Part shown: piece after piece, positions 8,831-18,523 of the stretch
Layout of the letters: each line of letters begins with the position of its first letter
Numbering within the stretch: the stretch's first letter is position 1
From: Aurantiochytrium sp. KH105
Lineage: Eukaryota; Sar; Bigyra; Thraustochytrida; Thraustochytriidae
DNA: 21,956 bases
Direction of reading: 5' to 3'
Assembly: GCA_003116975.1 (NCBI GenBank)
Contig: BGKB01000313.1
Coordinates: forward strand, 1-21,956
The notes under the pieces: generated by a model
Seen by the model: only the letters and a program-made list of their open reading frames with translations
Databases searched by the model: none
Told to the model about the DNA's origin: nothing
Position numbers and translations under genes: made by a program

Positions 8831-11800
8831 ATGAGACTCTTTCTGCCCTTTATCTCGCTCATTTTTGCCATTGGGCCGCAGCTGACAACAGCAGCCTGCG
8901 TGTCGTCAAGCACGCTCGTAGCGCCCACGTATCCAGATGAAGACAACGCTTTCACCACTGATGGCCTCATCGACACGCCTGCCGAGGCCGTCACCCTGCG
9001 CATCACACCCAACGAGCTCCCGGATGGCTACGATGCAGCGCAAGACTGTCCGTACAACGACGATGACCTTGTCGCCTGGGAAGACGCATCGACCTGGACC
9101 TCGGGGAGCGTACCTTCCGACGGAGAAGATGTGGAGCTGCCGGCAAATACGCGCGTGCTCGTCTCGGGCTGCTCTGTTGACGAGGGCGTCGTTTTCGGCA
9201 TCATTACCATTCCTACCTCTTCTGAGCTCATCTTTGCCGATGAGGACATTCTCTTTGATGCGCATGGTTTCCAGGTCCAGGGCAAACTTACTCTTGGTTC
9301 CGAGACGTGCCGTTTGCACAGCCAAATCAACATCACACTCCACGGCACAAAGCCCTCCACGCTGCCCGCAGATCCAGCCTACAAGGGTATTGCTGCGGTC
9401 AACGGCGGCACAATCAGCGTCCACGGAAGCATCTTTCACCCAACGTGGTCCCGCCTTGCCGCCACGGCAGAGGCAGGCGATACGCAACTGTACCTGCAAC
9501 ATCGAGTAAATTGGCAGCCAGGTCAGATTCTCGTCGTTATCGGAACTGAAATCAAGGATGCGCGCGACTGGCATCATAACGAAATACGAACCATTGCGGC
9601 CGTCGAGCGAAGTGGGGAATTTGCGCGCATCACGCTCACCTCACCCTTGGAGCACACTCACTTCGGCGGCGTCGAATATCAGGGTGAAGTCGGTCTGCTC
9701 TCGCGTAACATTGTCATCCAAGGCGACGAAGACTCTGAACCTACCGACACTGATGACGACGTTTGCGAGGACAGCACTGTTGGACCCTATCCCTGCGAGA
9801 ACAAGTGGCTCACTGGATACGGCGGTCACGTCATGGCTGCTGGTGAGGGCGCCACGGTGCAACTCGAAGGCGTCCAGCTGTACCGCATGGGGCAGACCAA
9901 CGTCCTTGCCCGGTACCCATGGCACGTTCACCTCGTTGGCGAAGGCGATGACCGTTCCTACCTCAAGCACTCAAGCGTCTATCACTCGTTTTACCGCTGC
10001 GCGAGCATTCATGGAACCAACAACACGCTGCTTCAAGACAACGTCGCCTTTGACGTGATTGGCCACTGCTACTACATTGCCGAGGACGGCGTCGAGGAGA
10101 ACTCGACCATTGCGTACAATCTCGGCGCCCATGTGCATTTCATGGAATACCCGCGATATTCGGGCAACCAGTACATGGATACGATTGCAAGCTACGAAAA
10201 TTTGACTCAGCCTGCAGATGTTACAGCCAGCCCCTTTTACGTCACGCGTGCGTACCATCGCATCTTTGGCAACGCAGCATCTGGAGGTTATGCTGGTTTT
10301 GCGATCGTGCGCATGCCTGAACCCACCATGAACTACCGTGATGTGGTCTTTGCCTCGGGGACCAAGCCGGAACAGCGTCCCTTCCTCGAGTTTGATGGCA
10401 ACTCGTGCCACAGCTCAGGATATTGGTGGTCATCGGCGCCTTGCATCTATGTTGGCGGCCGGCTCTCGCACGAAGACGACACCGATGTGCTTTACTATAA
10501 CCCAGGTCGTGAATCAAAAACTCGTAATACGAGGTGCCTCGATGGAACAAAGTATGTCAAGTGCGAGATGCTCTTCACCAACACCAAAATCTTTTTGAGC
10601 AATTGGGGCATCAACAACTGGGGCGCGCGCGGTCGCTACGACTTTCTCGAAATTCACGACACCTACCGGCCGGTAGCGGTTCTTGGCTCACACTTTCTCA
10701 ACAACCTCTTATTCGTCTGCCGCTCGCGCTCTTTCGTTCCCCAAGTACCAGGCACGGGCACGCATCGATACGAAACACGCTGGTTTGCAAAGCACCTCAT
10801 GTACGAGCTCTACGATAATACACAGAACCACATCATTGACGGCCTCACAGTACGCAATTGCGGAAACGCGACGTCGAGCTCACCCATTTGGCGTCTCGCT
10901 ACGCATTCCGACCAGTACGTTCCAGGGTTTATCCAAATCGTGCGCAATGTCACGTATGAGGGCGACAACGACTTTTCCATGCGCATCCGTTCTACCGTCG
11001 AAGACTACCTTTCCATCAGTGGGTACCTTGGCAATTTTCTCGATGCCGATGGGTCAGTGCACGGCACCGTCAATGGCTCCATCGGCCCCCGTATCATTGG
11101 TGCCGGGCGCGAGAATATCAAGTGGTGGCGGCTCGACGACAACTGTTTTAAAGACGGCGACTATTACGTTTGCGACCAATACTCTTCCATTACAAACAAG
11201 CGTCGAGGAATTGCTCACTTTATCGTCAGATTCGACGAGGAGTACACAGCTGCCACTACCCCGACGACTCCCACACTCTGTGGCAATGGTAATCGCATTT
11301 CGTGCCCGCGCGTGGGTTCGGTCATGCATCTTGGCGTTGATGGCGATCCGACCGTGGACGGATTGCCGATTCGAGCCAACGCCGTCATTACAGGCGCCAG
11401 CAATGGCTTTGGCTGGCTCTTGCTCTTTGACTCTGGCTCTCCGACAGCCTTGACCTTTCGCCATGCGCAAATCGACGAGGACGACACCGTAGTTGTCGCG
11501 ATGCCGTACCCGCCAGAGACAACCTTTGACATTCGGTACGTCGCCGCTTCTTGGTGCAATACGAGCTGGGCAAACGCATGCGAAGTAGAATTCACTTCTG
11601 TTTCTTCGCTCATCGACGTCAGCGAGGGGAACGGTGATACCTACTTTTACGATAAGGACCGCCAGTTGCTCTTCTTTCGCTACGTGCAGCAGGTCATGAC
11701 CGACCTCGACTTTTCAGAGGCGCCAGCCTATGGTAATCTCGGCACGGGCTACTATGTGCGCAACGGTATGCGAATTCCGCCGTACATGACTTTTGGTACG

Positions 11801-12130
11801 ATTGAGGTCAACGCAACTGGTTGCGCGCTCAATGAGACAGATACAAATTACTGCGCTCTTTCCTCGTACAATACCGAGAGCATTTGCCAGGATTTTGGCT
11901 ACGCAAGTGACGCGACGCAGGTCGCTCACGACGCTTGCGCGTCCTCGTCGGCGTTAACGTTTCTAGAGGAGGAACAATCGAGCAGCCAATCCTTGTACAT
12001 TGTGATTGGCGCCTCCGCCGGAGCTGCAGTTCTTGCAATCGCAGGCGTTGCTATCTTCATCAAGCGACGCCGCAGGATCAGACGGAGCCATGTCACGACG
12101 GCCTCAATTGCGAATATGCCAGAGCTTTGA
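8831..12130 (+). CDS. G8-domain, beta-helix type I membrane protein (1,099 aa)
   Basis: The chosen start ATG at 8831 gives a clear signal peptide (MRLFLPFISLIFAIGPQLTT, then AACV). The upstream in-frame ATG at 8732 would bury that signal behind an Arg/Gln-rich stretch. A G8 domain follows at ~75-175, with W83 in WEDASTWTSGSVPSDGEDV, the family's typical W...W.gg.vP..g..V pattern. The long middle region has many Asn-X-Ser/Thr sites and right-handed beta-helix-like sequence of the kind found in CEMIP, TMEM2 and fibrocystin-type proteins. A single C-terminal membrane segment (~1055-1077, YIVIGASAGAAVLAIAGVAI) is followed by a basic stop-transfer KRRRRIRR and a short tail. One exon. Predicted to be a large ectodomain at the surface or in an endomembrane. 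Known relatives bind or degrade hyaluronan or act as ciliary receptors; function here is unknown. Confidence 0.88.
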   Translation: MRLFLPFISLIFAIGPQLTTAACVSSSTLVAPTYPDEDNAFTTDGLIDTPAEAVTLRITPNELPDGYDAAQDCPYNDDDLVAWEDASTWTSGSVPSDGEDVELPANTRVLVSGCSVDEGVVFGIITIPTSSELIFADEDILFDAHGFQVQGKLTLGSETCRLHSQINITLHGTKPSTLPADPAYKGIAAVNGGTISVHGSIFHPTWSRLAATAEAGDTQLYLQHRVNWQPGQILVVIGTEIKDARDWHHNEIRTIAAVERSGEFARITLTSPLEHTHFGGVEYQGEVGLLSRNIVIQGDEDSEPTDTDDDVCEDSTVGPYPCENKWLTGYGGHVMAAGEGATVQLEGVQLYRMGQTNVLARYPWHVHLVGEGDDRSYLKHSSVYHSFYRCASIHGTNNTLLQDNVAFDVIGHCYYIAEDGVEENSTIAYNLGAHVHFMEYPRYSGNQYMDTIASYENLTQPADVTASPFYVTRAYHRIFGNAASGGYAGFAIVRMPEPTMNYRDVVFASGTKPEQRPFLEFDGNSCHSSGYWWSSAPCIYVGGRLSHEDDTDVLYYNPGRESKTRNTRCLDGTKYVKCEMLFTNTKIFLSNWGINNWGARGRYDFLEIHDTYRPVAVLGSHFLNNLLFVCRSRSFVPQVPGTGTHRYETRWFAKHLMYELYDNTQNHIIDGLTVRNCGNATSSSPIWRLATHSDQYVPGFIQIVRNVTYEGDNDFSMRIRSTVEDYLSISGYLGNFLDADGSVHGTVNGSIGPRIIGAGRENIKWWRLDDNCFKDGDYYVCDQYSSITNKRRGIAHFIVRFDEEYTAATTPTTPTLCGNGNRISCPRVGSVMHLGVDGDPTVDGLPIRANAVITGASNGFGWLLLFDSGSPTALTFRHAQIDEDDTVVVAMPYPPETTFDIRYVAASWCNTSWANACEVEFTSVSSLIDVSEGNGDTYFYDKDRQLLFFRYVQQVMTDLDFSEAPAYGNLGTGYYVRNGMRIPPYMTFGTIEVNATGCALNETDTNYCALSSYNTESICQDFGYASDATQVAHDACASSSALTFLEEEQSSSQSLYIVIGASAGAAVLAIAGVAIFIKRRRRIRRSHVTTASIANMPEL

Positions 12131-12276
12131 GAATAGAAGAATAGTGTTCTTGAAGCAGTCTTTCCTTTCTGTCATTCGCCATCTCACCTTCTGATTCTTT
12201 TGATAACCTTGCTCTCAAGGTTTGATTGCTGGTTAGGATCAAATGAAAGAATTGGATAGAAAAAAGATCAAAGAAT

Positions 12277-12519
12277 TTAATCGAGGATCTCGCTCTCACT
12301 TTGGGAATTCTGCCGAATCGTCAAACCCTGCTTTGACCAAGTATTGTAAATCATGCCTCGGTTGACTGGCAGAGGTGGTCGCCTCAAAGTTCGCGTCTTT
12401 TCATAGGTTTTCATAGAGCTGTCCGGTCTTTTTCTTGATGGAATGGCTTCCGCCTCTGTGCTTGGACTCATTTGCTGCTGACGGAGATGATCAAGCAGAA
12501 CGTACCGATGAAGATCCAT
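12277..12519 (-). CDS. Possible small protein of 80 aa, unrecognised
   Basis: A minus-strand open frame begins at an ATG (complement of 12517-12519) and ends at 12277: MDLHRYVLLDHLRQQQ at the start, polar and basic in the middle, SESEILD at the end. The frame also stays open farther upstream, but that part runs antisense through the 5S gene and must be chance. I recognise no domain. It would be convergent with the G8 gene, about 150 nt from its stop. The mixed amino-acid composition is the only support. Confidence 0.15.
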   Translation of the reverse strand: MDLHRYVLLDHLRQQQMSPSTEAEAIPSRKRPDSSMKTYEKTRTLRRPPLPVNRGMIYNTWSKQGLTIRQNSQSESEILD

Positions 12520-12636
12520 CTTGTCATTCGGTATGTCACAAGAAGACGCACTCGATGCGCGCCTAGATCGATCCACACAACTTTGTGCGGGGCCCTCGTA
12601 TACTTTCTTTTTTTTCAACATAACCTCAACTAGACC

Positions 12637-12644
12637 TATATAAA
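12637..12644 (+). promoter_or_regulatory. TATA-like element upstream of 5S copy 2
   Basis: TATATAAA is centred about 27 nt before the 5S start, matching the position of the TATA-like element before copy 1. Confidence 0.55.
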
Positions 12645-12666
12645 TAAACCGTACAACTTCATCATT

Positions 12667-12784
12667 ACATTCGATCATACCACGTGGGCAACTCCTCATC
12701 TCATTCGCACTGAGCAGAAAAGTCACGTAGGGCCGGGTTAGTAGTGTGATAGGGGACTGCACGCGAAGTCCCGGTGTTGAATGT
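12667..12784 (+). rRNA. 5S ribosomal RNA gene, copy 2
   Basis: A 118-nt sequence, the same as the copy at 7272-7389 except for T at 12769 (C in copy 1) near helix V. The termini ACATTC/GAATGT, the GATCATACCACG block and GGGCCGGGTTAGTA are all kept. Similarity stops at the gene ends apart from the TATA-like box and T-run, so the copies are separate gene insertions rather than parts of a larger duplicated block. Confidence 0.9.
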
Positions 12785-12793
12785 TTTTTTTTT
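12784..12793 (+). terminator. Pol III T-run terminator of 5S copy 2
   Basis: Ten T residues at the 3' end of the 5S copy, followed by a second T-run after AC. Confidence 0.75.
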
Positions 12794-13292
12794 ACTTTTT
12801 TTTTGGCCGCTCTCTCTCCGAATTCTTATCGCATTGCTCATGATTCAAGTAACCATGGCAGATGAAACGCCCTTCTCGTGAGCAAGATCCGATCCACTGC
12901 AGCCAGCTCAAGCCCGATCGCCATGTGCAGTCCTGCGCTGCGGGGCCTATCCGTCGCTGTCGCGATCAAGGAGAGGAAAAGATATGCCATGGATTCTTCC
13001 AAGAGATCCGTTCACGACTCATGTCAAGTTGTAGTGCCGACAGCCCGCCATACGCTACGAGGAGACAGCCGGATCCGGTGCATACTCTAGACAATCGGAT
13101 CCGGACCCCTCTTCCCATTCGTTCCCAACGCGCTTCATTCGGTGACGAGAGAGACAAGAAAGAAACCAGCAGTCTGCGCTTGTGCTCAGCGCGTCCAAAA
13201 CGGAAGAAAAGCAAATCGAGATCCTTCTCGCGGGTGCATTTGTTCGTCCGTGTGCGCGTGCGTGCGAGCGAGCAAAAACGTAGGCAGGAGGT
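12794..13292. other. Intergenic stretch, presumed promoter/5' UTR of the DUF389 gene
   Basis: About 500 nt without a supported gene. The short motif CGGATCCGG occurs twice (near 13071 and 13097). Open frames here overlap one another and show no domain. Confidence 0.45.
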
Positions 13293-15098
13293 ATGGCGCA
13301 GAACGTGCGCGTCTTTGTCGATGTTCCCGTCCGCTATCGCCGTAAACTCGAGGGCGAGGGTACTTCCGCCGCCACGTCACTCGTGAGTAGCACGCGCACG
13401 GACGAGTCCTCGACTGCCTTGGTGCTCGCATCGCCCTCCTCATCAGCTGTGCCCGTGTCATCTTCTGCACCGCAAGAACAAGAGGTCGCCAAGCAGGTCC
13501 GCGACTATGTAGCTGCGCATCGTGCTCAGGTCAACTTCATTGCCGAAATTCCTCATAAAAACGGCAAGGCGCTCTGGACAACTTTCATCTTCAGCTGCAA
13601 GTCTGCTTTTGCCGAAACTCTGCTCAACCAGCTTGGAGAGTTTGGAGTAGGCGCAAAGTCCAAGGGTATTGGAATCATCACCGTCTGCCCTATCCAGATT
13701 GAGCGCATCGGCTCGCTCCCAGTCAAGGTTGGGTATGTCGACGATGCCACACTGGCTGGCGCCGCAACCACCGCAACATCAACCTTTGTAGTATCAGGTG
13801 CAGGTCTTGCGTCGTCACCATCTGCATCACCTCTGCAGGCTTGTTCCGACGACAGTGAACCTCATGCTGCTCTCATGCGCGTGGAAAGCTTAGCACAATG
13901 CCATGGCACGGCTCAGGAAGATCTCTCGCCTCTCAAGGAGCAGCCAGAGCACGACGAGCACGTAGTCACCGAGGAGCATGATGTCACGGAAGCTCCCAAG
14001 GCGCCTGCAGATCCGCTCACGCTCGAGTCCTATACGGCGGGGTTTCGCGAGACGATCCGTGCACGCATCGCCGTTGACAATGTCGTGGAGCTCATCAATG
14101 GCGCGGCAGAGTTCACCTTTGACTTTCTTATGCTCGTCTTTGTGGCCAGTGTTCTTGCGGCAATGGGTTTGCTCAGCAACAATGCAGTGGTCATCGTTGC
14201 GTCCATGCTCGTCAGCCCGCTCATGGGTCCCATTCTCGCCGTCACCTTTGGCCTCACCGTTCTGGATCGAGACATGATCAAGCGTGGTCTCGTAGGCGAG
14301 ATGGTGGGTCTTTGCTTGAGCGTTGTTACTGGTTTCTTCTGTGGCCTTTTGGCCATTCCTCTCATGGACGCCAACAAGCTCCCCACGGACCAAATGTGGT
14401 CTCGGTGCACACCCGACGCACTCGTGCTTGGCGTCGCCATCGCCATACCCTCTGGCGTCGGCGTAGCCTTGTCTGTGCTTGGCAATAACACTTCTAGCCT
14501 CGTCGGGGTTGCCATTTCCGCCTCGCTTCTTCCACCAGCCGTGAATACGGGCATCGTCCTGGCCATGCTCGTCCTCGACGTTCTCGGCCAAAATGGTGGT
14601 CAAGTCACCATTGATGGCGATGACATCACGCTCACAAGCAGTGATCTTTCCCGAGGCGCGCTGTACAGCCTCTTGCTCACACTTAGCAACATTCTCTGCA
14701 TTTGGGTCTCGGGCGTCATCATGTTTCGCATCAAGGAGATTACCCCGGTGGGGCAGCGCAGCAATTTCTGGAAAGAATACGTTCCCAAAGCGCGACAATT
14801 CAACGTTACGCTTACACGGTCGGGCAGCGAAGCAGTGCGCTTGCGCTCCGCCATGCGTAATTTCCTTGAACGACAGCAACAGGCATACCAGGCACCAGGA
14901 GTACCAACCCATGGCTCATCCTATACGAGTGTCTTCACCAACACCTTTGATTCTCTCAGCGCGCTGCGCGCGGGTCGCTCACATGCCCCAATCGGAGAGG
15001 TTCCGTACGCTCGACTTCTTCACAAATTCACAAGACAGCCTTCTACCTCGGAGCGCGATCCTCACTCCAAAATTGCTCCGGATCGCACGCGAATGTAG
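13293..15098 (+). CDS. DUF389-family multi-pass membrane protein (601 aa)
   Basis: ATG at 13293 starts MAQNVRVFVDVPVRYRRKLE. The N-terminal half (~1-245) contains a small alpha/beta segment (VNFIAEIPHKNGKALWTTFI, ~80-145) like the cytosolic part of DUF389 proteins, interrupted by Ser/Ala/Glu-rich low-complexity stretches. The DUF389 core spans ~246-485 with six predicted membrane segments at about 276-296, 298-323, 332-357, 376-399, 402-430 and 455-480. Family motifs are intact: IVASMLVSPLMGPI, AIPSGVGVALSVL and GVAISASLLPPAVNTG. The C-terminal ~120 residues are polar and probably cytosolic. The family is widespread in bacteria and archaea and its biochemical role is not established, so substrate and location cannot be stated. 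Single exon; a run of 14 A starts two bases after the stop. Confidence 0.9.
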   Translation: MAQNVRVFVDVPVRYRRKLEGEGTSAATSLVSSTRTDESSTALVLASPSSSAVPVSSSAPQEQEVAKQVRDYVAAHRAQVNFIAEIPHKNGKALWTTFIFSCKSAFAETLLNQLGEFGVGAKSKGIGIITVCPIQIERIGSLPVKVGYVDDATLAGAATTATSTFVVSGAGLASSPSASPLQACSDDSEPHAALMRVESLAQCHGTAQEDLSPLKEQPEHDEHVVTEEHDVTEAPKAPADPLTLESYTAGFRETIRARIAVDNVVELINGAAEFTFDFLMLVFVASVLAAMGLLSNNAVVIVASMLVSPLMGPILAVTFGLTVLDRDMIKRGLVGEMVGLCLSVVTGFFCGLLAIPLMDANKLPTDQMWSRCTPDALVLGVAIAIPSGVGVALSVLGNNTSSLVGVAISASLLPPAVNTGIVLAMLVLDVLGQNGGQVTIDGDDITLTSSDLSRGALYSLLLTLSNILCIWVSGVIMFRIKEITPVGQRSNFWKEYVPKARQFNVTLTRSGSEAVRLRSAMRNFLERQQQAYQAPGVPTHGSSYTSVFTNTFDSLSALRAGRSHAPIGEVPYARLLHKFTRQPSTSERDPHSKIAPDRTRM

Positions 15099-15622
15099 TG
15101 AAAAAAAAAAAAACGGCCAGGTTGTAGAAGGCTATTTTCCTCTTCAAGTATTTTTTCGAGGCCCGTCGCGAGAGTGGTCTCTCTTTTCATGTTCCGAGTC
15201 CGCTGGCGGTTCTCTCAATGGCGACCCTATTTTTTTTTAATTTTTTGTTTTGTGTTAGCCTCTGCAGCTGCAAGTTTCAAGTTTTCGTTCTCAGCTCTTC
15301 TCTAGCTTTCCGAGTCTTGTTCTTTAGACTGTGTTCTCGTTGGCTCGTTGGCTGGCGGATTGTTCTTTTATCCGAGTCTTTCTTTCTGATCTGAGCGTGA
15401 GTCCGAGTCACCAGGCAGAGCAGATCATCTTCGTTCGTGCTTGCCGGCAAGCGCGAACACCCACGCGCGTACGCCGGAGTCCGGCGCAACCCGGAGACGC
15501 GGGGCGAACGTGACGGGCCGCCACAGCGCCGCTGGCGCCCGCGCGCTGTGCGTGGACAAAAAAGTAGGAGAGAAGAGGAGAGGGAAGGTGCGTCGGCCGA
15601 CAAGAAGAAGATTCCCCTCGCC
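15099..15622. other. Intergenic stretch between the DUF389 and EH-PX genes
   Basis: Contains an A14 run at 15100-15113, T-rich sequence near 15229-15250, and GC-rich sequence from 15460 on. The EH-PX reading frame stays open back to 15437 but has no ATG before 15623, so this part is taken as 5' UTR. Confidence 0.5.
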
Positions 15623-15647
15623 ATGGCTACCCCGGCGACGACACCAA

Positions 15648-15678
<31 letters not shown>

Positions 15679-17776
15679 AACAGCGGCGAGCGGAGCGGGG
15701 GCCAAGGTCACAGTTATCCCATACGCAGAGGGCAAACTCAAATTATCGACGGCCGAGTTCCAGTTCTTTAGCCAGCTCTTCACCATCCTCGACTCAGACG
15801 GAGACGGCGCCATTGCCGGCAAGGAAGGTGCCGCGTTTCTGCGAAGAGCAAAGCTCTCCGACAAGGTGCTTGGCGAAATCTGGCGACTCGCCTGCGGCGG
15901 CACCTCCAAGGCCAAGCTCGATCTCCACGAGTGGTTCCTTGCGTGCAAGTTCGTAAGCCTCGTGCAGCATGGGCGCTCCACGGCTGCGCAAAGCGAGACG
16001 GAGCCCGAGCTTTCGCGCGAATTCCTCTTTCAAAACAAACTCAACCTCGGCCTTCCAGAGTTTGGCATTTTCCCCAGCGCACCAGACTACACCACGGACG
16101 TGAGCCCTGCGCTCTCGCCCTCCACTTGCCAGGTGCGCGTCACGGATCCCGTCGTCGCTGGCACCGGCATGAAAAAACATGTCATTTATACCATTTCACT
16201 GCGGTCCACACTGCCGCACTTTCAGCGCCAACACACCATCGTCACACGCCGCTACTCGGATTTTCGCTGGCTCCATGGACGATTACGCGAGTGCTATCCA
16301 GGCACCGTCGTCCCCCCTCTCCCCGAAACGCGCATGTTTGGCAACATGTCGGCGGCATTTGTCGAGGCGCGACGCCTCGCTCTCGAGCAGTACCTGGACG
16401 AAGTGACGCGCCATCCCAAGTTCACCCAGTCTTTTGCCGTCCAAGCCATGCTCGACGCAACATCGCAGGGCTTTGACGTCTACCGCCTCATGATGGACGC
16501 CGCTCGACGGCCACTTCTTCATTCCGGGACTTCTGCTGCTGCGCTGCCTTCAGCCGGGACGCTTGCTGCCGCAAACGTCGTAGCGGCTCCAATGGGCGGC
16601 CTCTCGCACACAGGCCAGGGCGGAGCTTTTCATGGTTCTTCTGCACATGCGGACACAGACTTTGCCTGGGAGGAGGACCTCGATATCGCGGACATTCCAA
16701 GCGCGGGAATGGGCTCAGGCCACGATGCCGCAGGCGTGGCGCAGGGTGCCTCCAGCGGCGCCGGCGAGCTTCCTAGCGCGGCCGCTGCGCGCGCTGCAGA
16801 TGTAGCCGGCGCCGCCGCCGCCGCCGCCAGCTCATGGATTTCCTCTCTCGTGAAAAAGGTGGAGCAGTCCTCGATTGTGACGGGCATCGAAGAGGCCACG
16901 GGCGCCGCTTCGCCCGGGGCGGCGCCGCAAATGGAGGATGCTCACATTCGTCGCGAGCTCACTCGACTTGGTATCCGTACAGACGTCATTGAGTCCTTTC
17001 GCGCCGAGCTTGCAGAGTACGGCAAACGTCTTCGCGCCGCCGTCAAGGTCGTGGACAAGCTGGTCGGTACACGTCGCGCGGGCGGCTACGAGCTCGCCCG
17101 CATTGGTGCCTATTTCGGCTCGCTTGCCCAAGTTGAGGCTTCCTGCGCAGATCTCCCTGGGGCAGCACCCACACCGGACCAGGCTCTCTTTCAGGACTTG
17201 GCTGCGCGCTTTGATCAGTCCTCCAATCATGTCCAGGATCTCAATGATCGCGCCGCCCTTGGATTGCTCGCCCCGCTTCGCTACCAGGCTGGCAAAATCG
17301 GCGCCATGAGTGCCATTATTGATAACCATGATGCCCGCGTACAGGCCTTGCGCTACGCGCGCGAGGCTTCCAAGTCCGCCACCAAGCGATACCAATCTGC
17401 GCGGGCCCGTAGCCCCGGTGTCGCCGACGCTGCTCTCGCCGCCAAAAGCACAGCTGAGCGCGACATTTCCGATGCCGAGCATGCGCTTGTGCAGCTGCAC
17501 CAGAGCGTTACGCTTGAAATGCAAAAGTTCACGGCTGAGCGTGCGCTCAATGTGAATCGTATCCTGCAGGCTTTTGCCACGACGGAGATCCAAGGTGCCG
17601 CGGAGATGCAGCAAATGCTCGTTCCTCTTCAGCAGCTTTGCTCAGACAACTTCCACGGACCCACCATCGATGAAAGCCTTGATCGCATCCATCCTCCGTC
17701 GCGCTCCTCCAGTGGCGTGTATGCCTCAGATCTGCCTTCGTGGTTTCTGCAAAAGGCCAGTCTTGCGCCTCCTTGA
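15623..17776 (+). CDS. EH-domain and PX-domain sorting nexin-like protein (717 aa)
   Basis: ATG at 15623 is the first in frame and has a strong context (GCCATGG). After a Thr/Ala-rich leader comes an EH domain (~35-120) with an EF-hand calcium loop DSDGDGAIAGKEG at 57-69 and the EH signature LGEIWRLACGG...LDLHEW. A PX domain (~170-285) carries RRYSDF at 209-214, the phosphoinositide-binding basic motif, and PPLPETRMFG. A low-complexity Ala/Gly/Ser linker (~290-400) leads to a short amphipathic segment (SSWISSLVKKVEQS). A helical C-terminal region follows (~437-700: RRELTRLGIRTDVIESFRAE and long Ala/Gln/Glu-rich helices), compatible with a Vps5/BAR-type dimerisation domain. By family, PX-BAR proteins bind PI3P on endosomes and tubulate membrane, and EH domains bind NPF motifs in endocytic partners. 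An endosomal sorting role is therefore a fair inference. The EH-PX combination is unusual. Confidence 0.85.
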
Positions 17777-18406
<630 letters not shown>

Positions 18407-18523
18407 TGACAGACTGACAGAACAGACTGACAGAAAGACGCGAGGAAGAAGGCCGTCTACATTCCATCCATCTGTCCACTCGATATCTCATCATCTTCTC
18501 TCAGCCCATCCTTTTAGGTTCCC
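18407..18523. promoter_or_regulatory. Presumed 5' UTR/proximal promoter of the ankyrin-polycystin gene
   Basis: Degenerate repeat followed by a C/T-rich stretch leading to CCCATGG. The in-frame TAG at 18515-18517 closes the reading frame just upstream, which fixes 18524 as the first possible ATG unless an intron is present. CTTTTAG at 18511-18517 could be a splice acceptor. Confidence 0.4.

Larger units (their letters stand above)
12131..12666. other. Intergenic stretch between the G8 gene and 5S copy 2
   Basis: Presumably begins with the G8 gene's 3' UTR. A perfect 6-bp inverted repeat (AACCTT/AAGGTT with a 6-nt loop) lies at 12205-12222. It also holds a weak minus-strand open frame (listed separately) and a T-run near 12607-12615. 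No other feature seen. Confidence 0.5.

Noticed and set aside
12277..12762. 161-codon minus-strand open frame, and the similar one at 7062-7442
   Set aside because: Their shared N-terminal part (SPITLLTRPYVTFLLSANEM) is the antisense of the 5S rRNA gene, so it is not a protein family.
15098..15113. A14 run right after the DUF389 stop as a retrogene poly(A) tail
   Set aside because: Four of the five genes here are single-exon, I see no target-site duplication, and A/T runs follow several other genes and the 5S copies.
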